DNA of 10,366 nucleotides from Ignavibacteria bacterium (GTDB lineage Bacteria > Bacteroidota > Ignavibacteria > Ignavibacteriales > Melioribacteraceae): assembly GCA_003233295.1 (NCBI GenBank), contig QILJ01000203.1, positions 1 through 10,366 of the forward strand, given 5' to 3'. The position numbers were made by a program, and so were the translations under genes. Below the pieces are notes generated by a model that did not search any database, was not told where the DNA came from, and worked only from the letters and a program-made list of their open reading frames with translations. Each line of letters begins with the position of its first letter. Position 1 is the stretch's first letter. Shown piece after piece: positions 1 through 6,208 of the stretch.

Positions 1-56
1 GTTTATGTGAATAATAACCAATAAATAATGAACTTCTAACGGTTCTGAGATAAAGT
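1..56. other. Left-edge leader before the first glycosyltransferase
   Basis: A/T-rich stretch with no gene I can support. One forward frame is open from base 1 to a TAA at 22-24 and could be the last seven codons of an upstream gene, but that is too short to judge. Only a weak GAG triplet, about eight bases before the ATG at 57, resembles a ribosome binding site. I see no convincing promoter or terminator. Confidence 0.4.
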
Positions 57-1022
57 ATGAATAAACAACTTTCAATTATTATACCTTGCTATAATTGTGC
101 TGAAACTTTGCGTGAAGCAGTTGAGTCTTGCTATATACAAGGATTTTCTGACGAAGAATTTGAGATTGTTATGGTTGACGATGGGTCAACAGACAATACG
201 CGAGAAGTGATGAATACATTATCTAATGAACATACAAATATATATTTAGCTTTTCATACTAAAAACAGAGGAGGTGGTGCAACGCGCAACACAGCGGTTG
301 AAAACGCAAAAAGTGAAATAATTTTTTGTTTAGATAGCGACGATATACTTCCAGAGAATATACTCTCTAAAATGCGAACTTATTTACTAAACAAAAAATG
401 TGATGGGATTGGTCTACAGTGCTCTACAAAATTTATAGCTAATGATGTGCTAAATGTACATCATATTGATACTTTTTCTTACATCGGAGAGAAAATACCT
501 TTTGACAGCCTTTTTCAACGTGGCGGGATTCTCTGTCCTCTTTATTCAGTCTTTATGTTCACCAAGTCAGCTTTCAAAGTAACTGGCGGATATCCAATCG
601 ATCATGGGTTTGATACTCAAGGCTTAGCTTGGCGTTTTCTTGCAAAGGGTCTCACTGCTTATACATGTCCTAATACAAATTACTTCCATAGAATTGAATT
701 CCACAAATCGTACTATCTGCGTGAATATAATGCGGGTAAGGCTAATTTCAACTGGCAAAAAATCTTTTTGGAACATGCTCATATTTTTTCTGAACCAGCA
801 CAACAGTTTATCAGTACATTCCCTTGTGCTGACTTTACAAGAGAAATCTTCACAGAACTGCTACAAGTTAAACCACTATTGCAACCTAACTACCGCGAAC
901 TTCTAAATACTAAGGTACACCAAACTCCAAACTTAACTATAATTAAAAGCCACTCAGTAACAAGAAACAGTCTGCGTGGTTTATGGTTTCGTGCAAGATC
1001 TCGTTTACTGCGTAAAAAATAA
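57..1022 (+). CDS. Glycosyltransferase family 2 (GT-A fold)
   Basis: Predicted cytoplasmic or membrane-associated transferase moving a sugar from a nucleotide-sugar donor to a growing surface glycan; donor and acceptor cannot be told. The 321-residue protein opens with the GT2 beta strand (LSIIIPCYN, residues 5-13), has the VDDGSTD nucleotide-binding motif at 40-46, an N-x-G-type loop with the ATRN signature near 70-78, and the metal-binding LDSDD motif at 92-96. The usual ED catalytic-base motif is not obvious; an acidic residue in the segment GFDTQGLAWR may serve. The C-terminal part holds a PNTxYxHR segment shared with the GT2 encoded at 8696-9601, so these two are probably paralogues. There is no membrane segment. 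The ATG at 57 sits directly before the conserved strand, so the start is well supported. The next gene begins four bases after the stop, in the same frame. The GT2 call is firm; the specificity is unknown. Confidence 0.9.
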   Translation: MNKQLSIIIPCYNCAETLREAVESCYIQGFSDEEFEIVMVDDGSTDNTREVMNTLSNEHTNIYLAFHTKNRGGGATRNTAVENAKSEIIFCLDSDDILPENILSKMRTYLLNKKCDGIGLQCSTKFIANDVLNVHHIDTFSYIGEKIPFDSLFQRGGILCPLYSVFMFTKSAFKVTGGYPIDHGFDTQGLAWRFLAKGLTAYTCPNTNYFHRIEFHKSYYLREYNAGKANFNWQKIFLEHAHIFSEPAQQFISTFPCADFTREIFTELLQVKPLLQPNYRELLNTKVHQTPNLTIIKSHSVTRNSLRGLWFRARSRLLRKK

Positions 1023-1025
1023 TTC

Positions 1026-2312
1026 ATGAATCCACTACAATCATATAAAAATCTATCACGAAAATCCGTATTGCTTAATAAGGATTCAGTTAAAAAGTTC
1101 TCTGTCGCACTTGATAACAGTGATGCCGACATAGTAATAGCGGGACAACTTTTGCAACGCTTTAGTAATGGAGCAGTTAAAAAACATGTTGTATTCGAAC
1201 ATGTTGATGGTTACATTTTGCCAAAGATGTTTCCCCCACCATCCGAGCCACCTCCGTTTATTAAACAACGCTGGAATCCCTTTTTGGGTTATTGTTTAGC
1301 GCGAGAAGATATTATTTCGCGCATACCAAAATCAATTCAAACAAAACCTGAAGAATTACTAACATTTGCTATGCAATCTAATATGCGCGTACAAATAGAG
1401 AAAGATGCCATCGCAGAAGAGATACCTACATTTAGTCTGCACGACGTAGCATCCCCTAAAAAAATTATTACCAATAATCAATTTATGCGTAATTTTGCAG
1501 TACTTGCCAACATACTTCGCAATAATATACAATCCGTACTTTGTGAAGGTCCGAGTAAAAATAAATACCACCGAAAGATAGAGGATATTAAAAACAAAAA
1601 AGAAATTGTTGTTCGGATAAGTTTCGGTGGGCTTGGAGACTGTCTTGCTTATACAAGTCTGCCACGCTTACTGAAAGAACAATACGATGTTGATTTTTAT
1701 CTATCTATGGATACTAAAAATATTTTTAGGGATCCTGATATAGAGAAATTATGCTTCCAAATGAATCCCTTTTTTAAAGGATACAAAGAATCTGATAATA
1801 TCTTTGAGTTTAAGTCTTTTGTTGGCGAACGTTCACTTTATTCCATACTGACAGACAACGGTGGAGCAACGGCAATAAGCCAACTGGAACAACAATTCAA
1901 ACTTAAAGGTAACGGCCTTCCAGAGATATACTATAAGCCAAATACTCTTTCGGGTTATAAACACACGTTACTATGTGATGCCAATTGGTTTAGCGGTGAA
2001 AAATGGGGACTGTATAATGATCCAAAGATACTCCCTACAATATTAAAGAAGTGGACAAGTATCGACCCACAAAATAAAATTGAATATTGCTTACCGACCC
2101 AGCAAAATCTCTTTGAGTATATAGATAAAATACACTCTGCGACAAAATTTGTTACCTTTTTCTCAGGCGGAAATTCACTTGCAGTTTCACTCAAAAAAGA
2201 TGCTACTGTTATTGTTCCTGAGAACCTTGAAGGTAATTCAATCTCTTTGTTTTTCTTCAAACAATCTAAAATTACCTATACACGCATATTGTCTCTTGCC
2301 TCATATTATTGA
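1026..2312 (+). CDS. GT9-like (heptosyltransferase-like) glycosyltransferase with long N-terminal extension
   Basis: Residues about 193-428 resemble the ADP-heptose:LPS heptosyltransferase family (GT9, GT-B fold). There is a glycine-rich start (RISFGGLGDCLAYTSLPRLL, 197-216) like the family's GGxGD...PxLxxLK signature, and a late segment (FFSGGNSLAVSLKKDATVIV, 378-397) placed like the donor-site helix and following strand of GT9. Residues 1-190 are not part of a normal GT9 protein. Residues about 20-110 (ALDNSDADIVIAG, then NPFLGYCLARED) look faintly like the acceptor half of a GT-A enzyme, but the nucleotide-binding half and DXD motif are absent; that reading is inference. A heptose-activating gene set lies 0.6 kb downstream, so a heptosyl donor is a sensible guess. 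The ATG follows the previous stop after one intervening codon in the same frame. No Shine-Dalgarno sequence is present. It could instead be a GT9-fold protein with another sugar donor. Confidence 0.65.
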   Translation: MNPLQSYKNLSRKSVLLNKDSVKKFSVALDNSDADIVIAGQLLQRFSNGAVKKHVVFEHVDGYILPKMFPPPSEPPPFIKQRWNPFLGYCLAREDIISRIPKSIQTKPEELLTFAMQSNMRVQIEKDAIAEEIPTFSLHDVASPKKIITNNQFMRNFAVLANILRNNIQSVLCEGPSKNKYHRKIEDIKNKKEIVVRISFGGLGDCLAYTSLPRLLKEQYDVDFYLSMDTKNIFRDPDIEKLCFQMNPFFKGYKESDNIFEFKSFVGERSLYSILTDNGGATAISQLEQQFKLKGNGLPEIYYKPNTLSGYKHTLLCDANWFSGEKWGLYNDPKILPTILKKWTSIDPQNKIEYCLPTQQNLFEYIDKIHSATKFVTFFSGGNSLAVSLKKDATVIVPENLEGNSISLFFFKQSKITYTRILSLASYY

Positions 2313-2352
2313 ATGTGTTAGATTTCAAAATTAAAGCCTAAAATAATTAACT

Positions 2353-2844
2353 ATGAACAAATTGGTATTCAATTACAAAAATAAAACCTATCCAAGTTAT
2401 ATTCGTGATGGTGATGCCTGTTCATTTTGTATGCCATTTGCAATTCAATTCTGTAAGGGTAAGGGTTTGGATATTGGCGGATTTGATGATTGGGTCTTTC
2501 CTGGAGCAACAGCGATAAACCTGACACTTGAAGATGAATATGATGCCTTAAATCTGCCAGATAAAAAGTATGATTACATTTTTAGTAGTCATACACTGGA
2601 ACACATTGATGATTACGTGGCTGCTTTAGAGTATTGGAAACAACACCTCGAACCTAGTGGAGTTATGTTTCTGTATTTGCCACACCCCGATATGGAATAC
2701 TGGCTACCTGAAAATAACAAAAAACATCGCCATACCTTTCACCCTGAAGATCTTAAAAAGACAATCTCTGCACTCGGATTTACTGATGTACTTATAAGTG
2801 AACGAGATCTCTATTGGTCGTTTTCTGTAGTTGCCTTCGCATAA
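2353..2844 (+). CDS. Small class I SAM-dependent methyltransferase
   Basis: A 163-residue protein with a minimal Methyltransf_11/23-type Rossmann core. Motif I is GLDIGG at 38-43, binding S-adenosylmethionine. A DYIFSSHTLEHI segment at 74-85 is typical of motif IV and the following helix in this superfamily, and the strand LEPSGVMFLYLP (about 99-110) matches the post-motif strand. HTFHPEDL near 127-134 is also common in these enzymes. The protein is short, with only about 35 residues before motif I and little acceptor-binding sequence; a CxxC pair (C23, C26) lies in that leader. In this glycan locus it probably methylates a sugar or a glycan end, but the substrate is not evident. It begins 40 bases after the previous gene with no Shine-Dalgarno sequence and precedes the only sizeable internal gap upstream of gmhA, so it may close the first transcription unit. 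Confidence 0.85.
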   Translation: MNKLVFNYKNKTYPSYIRDGDACSFCMPFAIQFCKGKGLDIGGFDDWVFPGATAINLTLEDEYDALNLPDKKYDYIFSSHTLEHIDDYVAALEYWKQHLEPSGVMFLYLPHPDMEYWLPENNKKHRHTFHPEDLKKTISALGFTDVLISERDLYWSFSVVAFA

Positions 2845-2857
2845 AACTTCAAAAAAA

Positions 2858-2885
2858 TAGTTAGTTTTTTGCAACCCCCTATGAT
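2858..2885 (+). promoter_or_regulatory. Candidate sigma-70-type promoter for the heptose gene block
   Basis: The gap before gmhA holds a good -10 hexamer, TATGAT (2880-2885), with a weak -35-like TAGTTA (2858-2863) and a 16-base spacer containing a run of five C. Initiation about seven bases after the -10 would start the RNA near 2892, only about five bases before the gmhA ATG at 2897, giving a leaderless or nearly leaderless message. That fits the absence of a Shine-Dalgarno sequence. The -35 match is poor, so this rests mainly on the -10 and its position in the largest gap between 57 and 9601. Confidence 0.4.
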
Positions 2886-2896
2886 ACACTTTTTTT

Positions 2897-3457
2897 ATGC
2901 TTGATTCGGTTAAATCATTGCAACAAACATTAGAAACGGTATCAAACGACTCTTTACTTAAAGAGTCGTTTGATACTGCTGGTAAAATTCTTACGAATAC
3001 ACTACTAAATAACAAGAAAATCTTAGTTGCTGGTAACGGTGGTAGTGCGGCAGAGGCACAACATTTTGTTGCTGAAATAGTGGGTAGATTTAAAACTGAG
3101 CGTAGCGGATACTCTGCAATTACTTTAAGTGCGGATACATCAATAATAACTGCAATAAGTAACGATTATGGTTACGAAAATGTGTTTGGCAGGCAAATTG
3201 AAGCGCTCGGAGAACAAGACGATGTGCTATTAATACTTTCAACCAGTGGTAATTCTCCTAACATTATAGAGGCTTTGAAAGTAGCGAAAAAAAACAAAAT
3301 ACGAACAATCGCCCTGTTAGGTAATGACGGTGGTTTAGCCCGTAATTTATCAGATATAGATGTCACTGTCCCATCAACTGACACAACCAGAATCCAAGAA
3401 GTTCACTTATTACTAATTCATGCTTGGTGTGAAATCATTGATAAACATCTCAGCTAA
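2897..3457 (+). CDS. gmhA: D-sedoheptulose 7-phosphate isomerase GmhA
   Basis: First step of nucleotide-heptose synthesis: converts sedoheptulose 7-phosphate to D-glycero-D-manno-heptose 7-phosphate in the cytoplasm. The 186-residue SIS-domain protein is close to the family's usual size of about 190. It carries the phosphate-binding AGNGGSAAEAQHFVAE segment (45-60) and the STSGNS loop (115-120). All four zinc ligands expected from E. coli GmhA (H61, E65, Q172, H180) have counterparts: H56, E60, Q167 and H175, the last two within RIQEVHLLLIHAW. The ATG at 2897 leaves 45 residues before GNGG, similar to known GmhA proteins, and no later start is plausible. A perfect 17-bp inverted repeat lies inside the coding sequence at codons about 15-27, in the poorly conserved N-terminal helix. 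The kinase gene overlaps its 3' end. Assignment is strong. Confidence 0.95.
   Translation: MLDSVKSLQQTLETVSNDSLLKESFDTAGKILTNTLLNNKKILVAGNGGSAAEAQHFVAEIVGRFKTERSGYSAITLSADTSIITAISNDYGYENVFGRQIEALGEQDDVLLILSTSGNSPNIIEALKVAKKNKIRTIALLGNDGGLARNLSDIDVTVPSTDTTRIQEVHLLLIHAWCEIIDKHLS
2939..2976 (+). repeat. Perfect 17-bp inverted repeat (hairpin) inside gmhA
   Basis: The left arm GTATCAAACGACTCTTT (2939-2955) is exactly reverse-complemented by the right arm (2960-2976), separated by the four bases ACTT. The next outer pair (G2938, T2977) does not match Watson-Crick, so the symmetry ends sharply. The repeat starts 42 bases after the gmhA ATG and is translated as VSNDSLLKESFDT without breaking the frame. 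It is not a normal intrinsic terminator, since no T-run follows. Possible roles are an mRNA structure that affects translation or transcript ends, or a protein-binding site. It could also be a relic of template-switch mutation at a weaker palindrome, or an assembly artefact. Confidence 0.95.
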
Positions 3458-4403
3458 GAAAATTCTTGAGCGATTGAACCTGTTTTCGTCGTGCAGTGTT
3501 GGCATTGTTGGTGATTTAATGCTTGACACTTTTACATATGGCAGAGTCGAGAGAATGTCACCCGAAGCTCCCGTACCTGTTGTGCTTATTGAATCGGAAA
3601 AACAAATGCTAGGAGGAGCCGGAAATGTTGCAAGAAATGTAAAGCTCCTTGGTGGCGATGTACATATTTATGGCAGGGTTGGTAATGACGCAGAAGGAGT
3701 AAAAATAATACATCTGCTAACCTCTGAGAAAATACAATCTGATGGTGTATTTGAAGAGAGCCCAAACTACTCCACGATAGAAAAAAGACGCATTATCGTC
3801 GCAGACAAACACCAAATGCGTATTGATAAAGAAGTTATTTCAAACCTAGATACAGAAAACGAGACATTACTTTTGAAAAAGATAGAATCGGATATTGCAC
3901 ACCTAGATATTTTAATGATATGTGATTACGCAAAAGGTTTTATTACACAACCAAACGCAAAAAAAATTCTAGAACTTGCTCACAAAAATAATATCCCAAT
4001 TGTTGTTGATACTAAACCACAAAGACAATCATGGTTTTCGAATGTTTCATTAATTACTCCAAATGAATCTGAAGTAACTATTATGACAAAAGAAGACAAT
4101 ATAATATCTGCTGGAAACAAACTCTCGGAACAAACCAAAAGCCCTGTACTTGTGACACGTGGTAAAGATGGTATGACATTATTTGAACAAAATAGAAACG
4201 AACACTTCCCAGCAATAGAAACGGACATAATTGATGTGTCTGGTGCAGGTGATACTGTTATAGCATGTTGCGCACTTTCTATTGCATCTGGTTGTAATTT
4301 ACAAGAGTCAGCATACATTGCTAACCGCGCTGCCAGTATTGCAGTTAGTAAACGTGGAACTGCGGCCGTTCATTATGATGACTTGGTTAAAATGTTTAGT
4401 TAA
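3420..4403 (+). CDS. rfaE1: D-glycero-beta-D-manno-heptose-7-phosphate kinase (PfkB family, RfaE1/HldA type)
   Basis: Phosphorylates heptose 7-phosphate at C1 to give the 1,7-bisphosphate. It matches the N-terminal (kinase) domain of E. coli HldE, but is a stand-alone 327-residue protein. Visible motifs are VGDLMLDTFTYG (about 30-41), MSPEAPVPVV (46-55), the PfkB signature GGAGNVARN (65-73), a CDYAKG segment (168-173) and the second signature DVSGAGDTV (272-280) with the anion hole and catalytic aspartate D278. Being of the PfkB type rather than a GHMP kinase, it points to the beta-anomer and ADP-heptose branch. The start is uncertain: the ATG at 3420 overlaps gmhA by 38 bases, while GTG 3429 or TTG 3438 would give a leader closer to HldE in length. 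The overlap and the four-base gap to the next gene suggest translational coupling. No Shine-Dalgarno sequence is seen. Confidence 0.92.
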   Translation: MLGVKSLINISAKKILERLNLFSSCSVGIVGDLMLDTFTYGRVERMSPEAPVPVVLIESEKQMLGGAGNVARNVKLLGGDVHIYGRVGNDAEGVKIIHLLTSEKIQSDGVFEESPNYSTIEKRRIIVADKHQMRIDKEVISNLDTENETLLLKKIESDIAHLDILMICDYAKGFITQPNAKKILELAHKNNIPIVVDTKPQRQSWFSNVSLITPNESEVTIMTKEDNIISAGNKLSEQTKSPVLVTRGKDGMTLFEQNRNEHFPAIETDIIDVSGAGDTVIACCALSIASGCNLQESAYIANRAASIAVSKRGTAAVHYDDLVKMFS

Positions 4404-4407
4404 TTTT

Positions 4408-5430
4408 ATGTATCAAGAAAAAATTATAGATATTGATAATCTATCAGAAAAAATGTCAAAAAGAGACACTCTATGTATTTCATCATGTAGTGGTAGTTTT
4501 GATTTACTTCACAGTGGCCATATTTCATATCTTACCGAAGCTAAATCCAAGGGGGATATTTTAGTTGTCTTCTTAAACTCAGACAACTCAATAAGATTAT
4601 ACAAAGGGCCATCAAGACCAATTACTAATCTCCGAAATAGATTACAATTATTATCGGCATTAGAATGTGTAGATTATATAGTACCGTTTGACGAGCTTAC
4701 GCCAATAAGTTTAATAGAAAAATTAAAGCCGGATGTATTTTGTAATGGCGCCGATTGGGGCATAAACCCCGTGGAAAAGTCTACTGTTGAATCATACGGT
4801 GGTCGGTTGGAAATTGTATCACCGGAAACAAGAGACTTAATTTCAACGAGTACGATACTGAAAAAAATACAATCCGTCAGGAATGCTCCTGAGCAAAAAG
4901 TACTTTTCTTAGACCGTGACGGCGTTCTTATTGTAGACAAAGGATATATACATAAAAGTGAAGATGTTGAAATTATTCCTGAAACAGTTTCGGGTCTTCA
5001 AAAACTAAAAAGTATTGGCTGGGAATTTTGTGTTATTAGTAATCAATCCGGTGTCGGTCGCGGAATGTATACAGAAAAAGAGGTAAATATTGTTAATAAC
5101 CATATCAGTAAACTATTGAAGAAAGACGGATTGACAATTAAAAAGTTTTACTACTGTATCCATACTCCTAAAGATTTGTGCGAATGTAGAAAACCACATA
5201 CAGGTCTGTTGGTTAAAGCGGCTCACGAATTTGGAATTGCACTGGGTAAAAGCTGGATGATTGGAGACAAACTAAGCGATATTGAAGCTGGGCGACGAGC
5301 AAATATGCATACAATTTATATTGGAAATGTAAAAAAAGACTCACAACTTAATTCACTCACTACACCTGAAGCAGTTGCAAAAAACCTAAATGGAGCGGCT
5401 GACTTTATTCTTAACTTTAACCTCAAATAA
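4408..5430 (+). CDS. rfaE2/gmhB: Bifunctional heptose-1-phosphate nucleotidyltransferase / GmhB-type 7-phosphatase fusion
   Basis: A 340-residue protein covering two consecutive steps. Residues about 1-155 match the C-terminal adenylyltransferase domain of HldE (RfaE2): SGSFDLLHSGH (28-38) with the HxGH motif, a KGPSRPI segment (66-72) and ISTSTILKKIQ (145-155). Residues about 163-310 are a HAD phosphatase of the GmhB/HisB-N type: nucleophile and acid/base aspartates in FLDRDGVL (D169, D171), SNQSGVGRG (211-219), zinc ligands C250, H252, C258 and C260, RKP (261-263), and GDKLSDIEAG (286-295). The HAD half would remove the 7-phosphate from heptose bisphosphate and the other half would form the ADP-sugar. 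ATG 4408 is chosen because KIIDIDNLSEKM matches the leader usual in stand-alone RfaE2; an in-frame ATG at 4282 lies deep in the kinase gene and adds unrelated sequence. Domain calls are strong; use of ATP and of the beta-anomer is inferred from the neighbouring kinase. Confidence 0.92.
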   Translation: MYQEKIIDIDNLSEKMSKRDTLCISSCSGSFDLLHSGHISYLTEAKSKGDILVVFLNSDNSIRLYKGPSRPITNLRNRLQLLSALECVDYIVPFDELTPISLIEKLKPDVFCNGADWGINPVEKSTVESYGGRLEIVSPETRDLISTSTILKKIQSVRNAPEQKVLFLDRDGVLIVDKGYIHKSEDVEIIPETVSGLQKLKSIGWEFCVISNQSGVGRGMYTEKEVNIVNNHISKLLKKDGLTIKKFYYCIHTPKDLCECRKPHTGLLVKAAHEFGIALGKSWMIGDKLSDIEAGRRANMHTIYIGNVKKDSQLNSLTTPEAVAKNLNGAADFILNFNLK

Positions 5431-6200
5431 TGAAATACTTTCCAACTAGAATAAAGCACAAAATACCGGGTGTGGTGGGTATATATCAATTCCTTAAAGG
5501 GATACTATCCCTACCGTCTTTTTACGGTGATTACCGGAAGTTTAAAAGGGCTCAGAAAAAGATAACAGCTCGCTTTCCTGTAAAAACTAAAGATTTTTTT
5601 CTATGCCTTTTTGATAAAACAACTGATACACCATTTGACCCTCACTACACCTACCACCCAGCGTGGGCGGCTCGTATTTTGGCAAAAGAAAATCCTAAAA
5701 AGCATATTGATATTTCGTCAACAGTAAAATTTTGCACGGTAGTATCTGCTTTTATACCAGTTGATTTTTATGACTATAGACCAGCACAATTGCATCTTAG
5801 TGGTTTGCAAAGCAAAAGGGGCGACCTGCTCGCACTGCCTTTTAAAGACAACAGTGTTGAATCTATATCGTGTATGCACACAATTGAACACATTGGGCTT
5901 GGGCGATATGGAGAGCCGATAGACCCAGATGGAGACATAAAAGCAATCAACGAATTGAAACGTGTGTTAAAACCAGGTGGCAGCCTTCTTTTTGTGGTAC
6001 CAGTTGGTCGCTCGCGTATTGAGTTTAACGCACATCGTATTTACTCATACGAGCAAATTACTTCTTACTTTAGTGAATTGGAGCTTATGGATTTTTCGCT
6101 TATCCCTGATGATTGGAAAAATGGTATTATAAAAAATGCCTCACCTGAATTTGTAAGCTCACAAAGATATGGGTGTGGTTGCTTTTGGTTTAAGAAATAA
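5430..6200 (+). CDS. DUF268-like class I methyltransferase
   Basis: A 256-residue protein with a SAM-methyltransferase core in its second half. HIDISS (92-97) occupies the motif I place but lacks the usual GxG. DYRP follows at 115-118, GDLLALPF at 131-138, then SCMHTIEHIGLGRYGEP (147-163) with DPDGD (165-169), and KRVLKPGGSLLFVVPVG (about 177-193). The SCMH...EHIGLGRYG...DPDGD pattern is what I associate with the DUF268 family; I recognise it from memory rather than from a search. The N-terminal 50 residues are basic and carry a weakly hydrophobic stretch (VVGIYQFLKGILSLP, about 15-29) that could lie on the membrane. The start codon shares one base with the preceding stop (TAATG), so it is translated in step with the heptose genes. 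Glycan methylation is inferred from context; a non-methyltransferase role is possible given the altered motif I. Confidence 0.75.
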   Translation: MKYFPTRIKHKIPGVVGIYQFLKGILSLPSFYGDYRKFKRAQKKITARFPVKTKDFFLCLFDKTTDTPFDPHYTYHPAWAARILAKENPKKHIDISSTVKFCTVVSAFIPVDFYDYRPAQLHLSGLQSKRGDLLALPFKDNSVESISCMHTIEHIGLGRYGEPIDPDGDIKAINELKRVLKPGGSLLFVVPVGRSRIEFNAHRIYSYEQITSYFSELELMDFSLIPDDWKNGIIKNASPEFVSSQRYGCGCFWFKK

Positions 6201-6208
6201 TTATCTAT

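Noticed and set aside
640..906. Alternative-frame + strand reading frame inside the first GT2 gene
   Set aside because: No recognisable motif, and it overlaps a clear glycosyltransferase domain.
1955..2260. Minus-strand reading frame of about 100 codons inside the GT9-like gene
   Set aside because: It is fully contained in a + strand gene with coherent protein motifs and shows no family features itself.
2848..2874. A-run and T-run inverted repeat after the small methyltransferase gene, as a terminator
   Set aside because: The stem would be almost only A-U pairs with a mismatch and no separate T-run follows; it is better seen as low-complexity sequence upstream of the promoter.
2704..3015. 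Minus-strand reading frame of about 100 codons across the gmhA start
   Set aside because: It overlaps two well-supported + strand genes and the promoter gap. Its resemblance to the GmhA N terminus (VSNDSL...KESFDT) is just the inverted repeat read from the other strand.
4282..4407. Upstream in-frame start for the fusion gene
   Set aside because: The added 42 residues are the kinase gene read in another frame and resemble nothing; ATG 4408 gives a normal RfaE2-like N terminus.
5498..5512. 15-base near-palindrome AGGGATA-C-TATCCCT in the DUF268-like gene
   Set aside because: Seven-base arms with one central base are expected about once in 10 kb by chance, and the loop is too small for a good RNA hairpin.
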